A stretch of 13,284 bases of DNA from UMGS755 sp045595795 (GTDB taxonomy: Bacteria > Bacillota > Clostridia > UBA1381 > UBA9506): contig JAZOBC010000072.1 of assembly GCA_045595795.1 (NCBI GenBank), forward strand, positions 1 to 13,284, given 5' to 3'. The notes under the pieces are model-generated. The model was given only the letters and a program-made list of their open reading frames with translations, made no database searches and had not been told where the DNA came from. This document shows positions 11,041-13,284 of this stretch, piece after piece. Position 1 is the stretch's first letter. Each line of letters begins with the position of its first letter. The position numbers were made by a program, and so were the translations under genes.

Positions 11041-13284
11041 TTGTCTGAAAATTCATTTGAAGCGATTAAAATTGGCCTGGCCTCCCCTGAAATGATTCGG
11101 GAATGGTCCCATGGCGAAGTGAAAAAACCGGAAACCATCAACTATAGAACCTTAAAATCTGAGCCCGATGGCTTGTTCTGCGAGCGTATTTTCGGTCCTC
11201 AAAAGGACTGGGAATGTCACTGCGGAAAATATAAGCGCATCCGGCATAAAGGTATCATTTGTGACCGTTGCGGTGTTGAAGTTACCCGCGCACGCGTTCG
11301 TCGTGAGCGTATGGGTCACATCGAACTGGCTGCACCTGTTTCTCACATTTGGTACTTCAAAGGTATCCCCACCCGCATGGGTCTTTTGCTTGACATGACC
11401 CCGAGAATGCTGGAAAAAGTTCTCTACTTTGCTGCCTATGTTGTCATTGACCCCGGCACAAGAACAGAACTACAGAAAAAACAGATTCTTTCTGAAAAAG
11501 AATATCGTGATTTTTCTGAGAAATACGGCGACAGATTCCGTGCTGCTATGGGTGCAGAAGCCATTAAAGAGCTGCTGCAGGAAATTGACTTAGAAGAAAT
11601 GTCCAAAGAGCTTAAGCTGGACTTAGAAGGTGCAACCGGCCAGAAAAAGATTCGTCTTTTAAAACGCTTGGAGGTTGTAGAATCCTTCCGTCTTTCCGGC
11701 AACAAGCCCGAATGGATGATTTTGGATGTTGTACCCGTTATTCCGCCTGATCTGCGTCCCATGGTGCAGTTAGACGGTGGTCGTTTTGCAACCTCTGACT
11801 TAAACGATTTGTATCGCCGCGTGATTAACCGTAACAATCGTTTAAAGAGACTGCTCGACTTAGGTGCACCTGAAATCATTGTTCGTAATGAAAAAAGAAT
11901 GCTGCAGGAAGCAGTTGACGCATTGATTGACAACGGCAGAAGAGGCCGTCCTGTAACCGGTCCCGGCAACCGTCCCTTAAAATCCCTGTCTGACATGTTA
12001 AAGGGTAAGCAGGGCCGTTTCCGTCAGAACTTGTTAGGTAAGCGTGTTGACTACTCCGGCCGTTCCGTTATCGTTGTTGGCCCTGAGCTGAAAATTTATC
12101 AGTGCGGTTTGCCGAAGGAAATGGCCATTGAGCTATTTAAACCCTTTGTTATGAAAAAGCTGGTCAATGACGGACTGGCTCACAATATCAAGAGCGCTAA
12201 ACGGATGGTTGAACGTGTAAAACCTGAGGTTTGGGATGTGCTGGAGGATGTTATTAAAGAGCATCCCGTTCTCTTAAACCGTGCACCAACCCTGCACAGA
12301 TTGGGTATTCAGGCATTCGAGCCCGTTTTGGTTGAAGGTCGCGCACTGAAGCTGCATCCTTTAGTATGTACTGCTTATAACGCCGACTTTGACGGTGACC
12401 AGATGGCTGTTCACGTGCCCCTGTCTCCCGAAGCACAGGCTGAAGCACGTTTCCTGATGCTTTCCGCTAACAACTTGTTAAAACCCCAGGACGGTCGTCC
12501 CGTTACGGTTCCCACACAGGATATGGTTTTGGGTGCTTACTACCTGACCATTGACAACGAAGAAGAAATCGGCACTGGCAAGAGCTTCTTCAGTGTGAAC
12601 GAAGCCATTTTGGCATATGCTAACGGCGTTGTGGGCATTCATGCTCCCATCAAAGTGCGCATTCAAAAAGAAATTGACGGCGTGCAGCATGAAGCATTAA
12701 TTGATACCACTGTGGGTCGCTTAATTTTCAATGAAGCTGTTCCTCAGGACTTAGGTTTTGTAGACAGAAGCCAGCCTGAAAACCTCTTGAAGTTAGAAGT
12801 TGACTTCCTGACTACCAAGAAGGAACTGGGTAAAATTGTTGATAAGTGTATCCGTGTTCACGGCTTGACCAAGACCGCTGAAGTGTTAGACCGCATCAAG
12901 TCTTTGGGCTACAAATACTCCACTCAGGGTGCCGTAACCGTTAGTGTCAGCGATATGAAGGTGCCTGAAGCTAAGAAGCAATACTTAGCAGAGGCAGAAG
13001 AAGCCGTTGATAAGATTACAAAGAAATTTAAACGTGGTTTAATCTCTGACGAAGAGCGTTATAATATGGTTATCAAGACTTGGAACGAAACCAACGACAA
13101 GGTAACCAAGGCCTTGATGGATAATCTGGATAAGTTTAACCCGATTTACATGATGGCTCACTCCGGTGCCCGTGGTAGCCAGAACCAGATTCGTCAGCTG
13201 GCAGGTATGCGTGGTTTGATGAACGATACCTCCGGTAAAACCATTGAAATCCCCATTCGTGCTAACTTCCGTGAAGGTTTGAAC
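11041..13284 (+). CDS. rpoC: DNA-directed RNA polymerase subunit beta' (5' part, runs off the window)
   Basis: The first 748 residues of the RNA polymerase beta' subunit; the frame is open to the window edge with no stop. Seen in order: IGLASPEMIREWS at 11-23; the zinc ribbon with Cys59, Cys61, Cys74 and Cys77 (CHCG...CDRCG); the lid/rudder region; LLGKRVDYSGRSVIVVGP; and the catalytic NADFDGDQM at 447-455, where Asp449, Asp451 and Asp453 hold the active-site magnesium. The visible part ends in IPIRANFREGLN, just before the bridge helix. The start is placed at TTG 11041, because GGAG (11028-11031) is 9 nt away and the protein then begins MSENSFEAIKIGL, matching the family length. The in-frame ATG at 11032 directly abuts that GGAG, which is too close for it to serve as its binding site. 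Confidence 0.95.
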   Translation, partial: MSENSFEAIKIGLASPEMIREWSHGEVKKPETINYRTLKSEPDGLFCERIFGPQKDWECHCGKYKRIRHKGIICDRCGVEVTRARVRRERMGHIELAAPVSHIWYFKGIPTRMGLLLDMTPRMLEKVLYFAAYVVIDPGTRTELQKKQILSEKEYRDFSEKYGDRFRAAMGAEAIKELLQEIDLEEMSKELKLDLEGATGQKKIRLLKRLEVVESFRLSGNKPEWMILDVVPVIPPDLRPMVQLDGGRFATSDLNDLYRRVINRNNRLKRLLDLGAPEIIVRNEKRMLQEAVDALIDNGRRGRPVTGPGNRPLKSLSDMLKGKQGRFRQNLLGKRVDYSGRSVIVVGPELKIYQCGLPKEMAIELFKPFVMKKLVNDGLAHNIKSAKRMVERVKPEVWDVLEDVIKEHPVLLNRAPTLHRLGIQAFEPVLVEGRALKLHPLVCTAYNADFDGDQMAVHVPLSPEAQAEARFLMLSANNLLKPQDGRPVTVPTQDMVLGAYYLTIDNEEEIGTGKSFFSVNEAILAYANGVVGIHAPIKVRIQKEIDGVQHEALIDTTVGRLIFNEAVPQDLGFVDRSQPENLLKLEVDFLTTKKELGKIVDKCIRVHGLTKTAEVLDRIKSLGYKYSTQGAVTVSVSDMKVPEAKKQYLAEAEEAVDKITKKFKRGLISDEERYNMVIKTWNETNDKVTKALMDNLDKFNPIYMMAHSGARGSQNQIRQLAGMRGLMNDTSGKTIEIPIRANFREGLN

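Noticed and set aside
11436..11996. A 186-codon minus-strand open frame.
   Set aside because: It is antisense to rpoC, whose own frame is open across the whole region and shows strong family motifs.
1..13284. A new defence, mobile or CRISPR-like system.
   Set aside because: No repeat arrays, integrase, transposase, toxin-antitoxin pair, phage gene or clear shift in base composition was found. The genes are housekeeping or sporulation genes.

Overview
The window looks like the chromosome of a spore-forming Firmicute, most likely of class Clostridia. The main signs are a clostridial-type RpoB/RpoC pair, a clear SpoIIR with a forespore-type promoter, a SleB-type cortex/cell-wall hydrolase, Gram-positive tRNA features, strong AGGAGG-type ribosome binding sites and extended -10 promoters. 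Species cannot be told from the sequence. No phage, transposon, CRISPR array or defence gene is visible. This is core-genome DNA in an unusual order.

Layout. (1) 113-501: three tRNA genes on the minus strand, in transcription order Thr(UGU), Tyr(GUA), Pro(CGG). Thr and Tyr each have a near-perfect sigma-A promoter, and Tyr and Pro are each followed by a hairpin terminator. (2) 696-3054: two convergent genes for exported proteins with copper-amine-oxidase-N ('stalk') repeats. One has an unrecognised C-terminal half and the other is a SleB-family hydrolase; they share a bidirectional terminator. (3) 3189-5111: an argC-argB operon on the minus strand. Its promoter is covered by two tandem palindromes that fit the ArgR operator (ARG box) consensus, and a hairpin terminator follows argB. 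(4) 5248-5838: spoIIR on the plus strand with a good sigma-F-type promoter, tail-to-tail with a minus-strand operon (5835-6913) of an exported ComEC-like metallo-beta-lactamase-fold protein and a DUF3006 protein. (5) 7050-13284: rpoB and the first part of rpoC on the plus strand. They have their own promoter and a leader of about 130 nt; the usual rplL neighbour is not immediately upstream.

How the genes fit together. argC and argB encode consecutive enzymes of arginine synthesis and are probably repressed together by ArgR. spoIIR carries the forespore signal that activates sigma-E in the mother cell, and the SleB-like protein probably acts on spore or cell-wall peptidoglycan. rpoB and rpoC encode the two large RNA polymerase subunits. 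The rpoC reading frame runs off the right edge.

There is no obvious new multi-gene system. The points most worth a second look are a tRNA-Pro whose conserved U33 is replaced by G, the tandem ARG boxes, the sigma-F promoter whose predicted start site lies on the spoIIR ribosome binding site, the rpoB leader with a possible 22-codon uORF and competing hairpins, and the very acidic 84-residue tail of RpoB.
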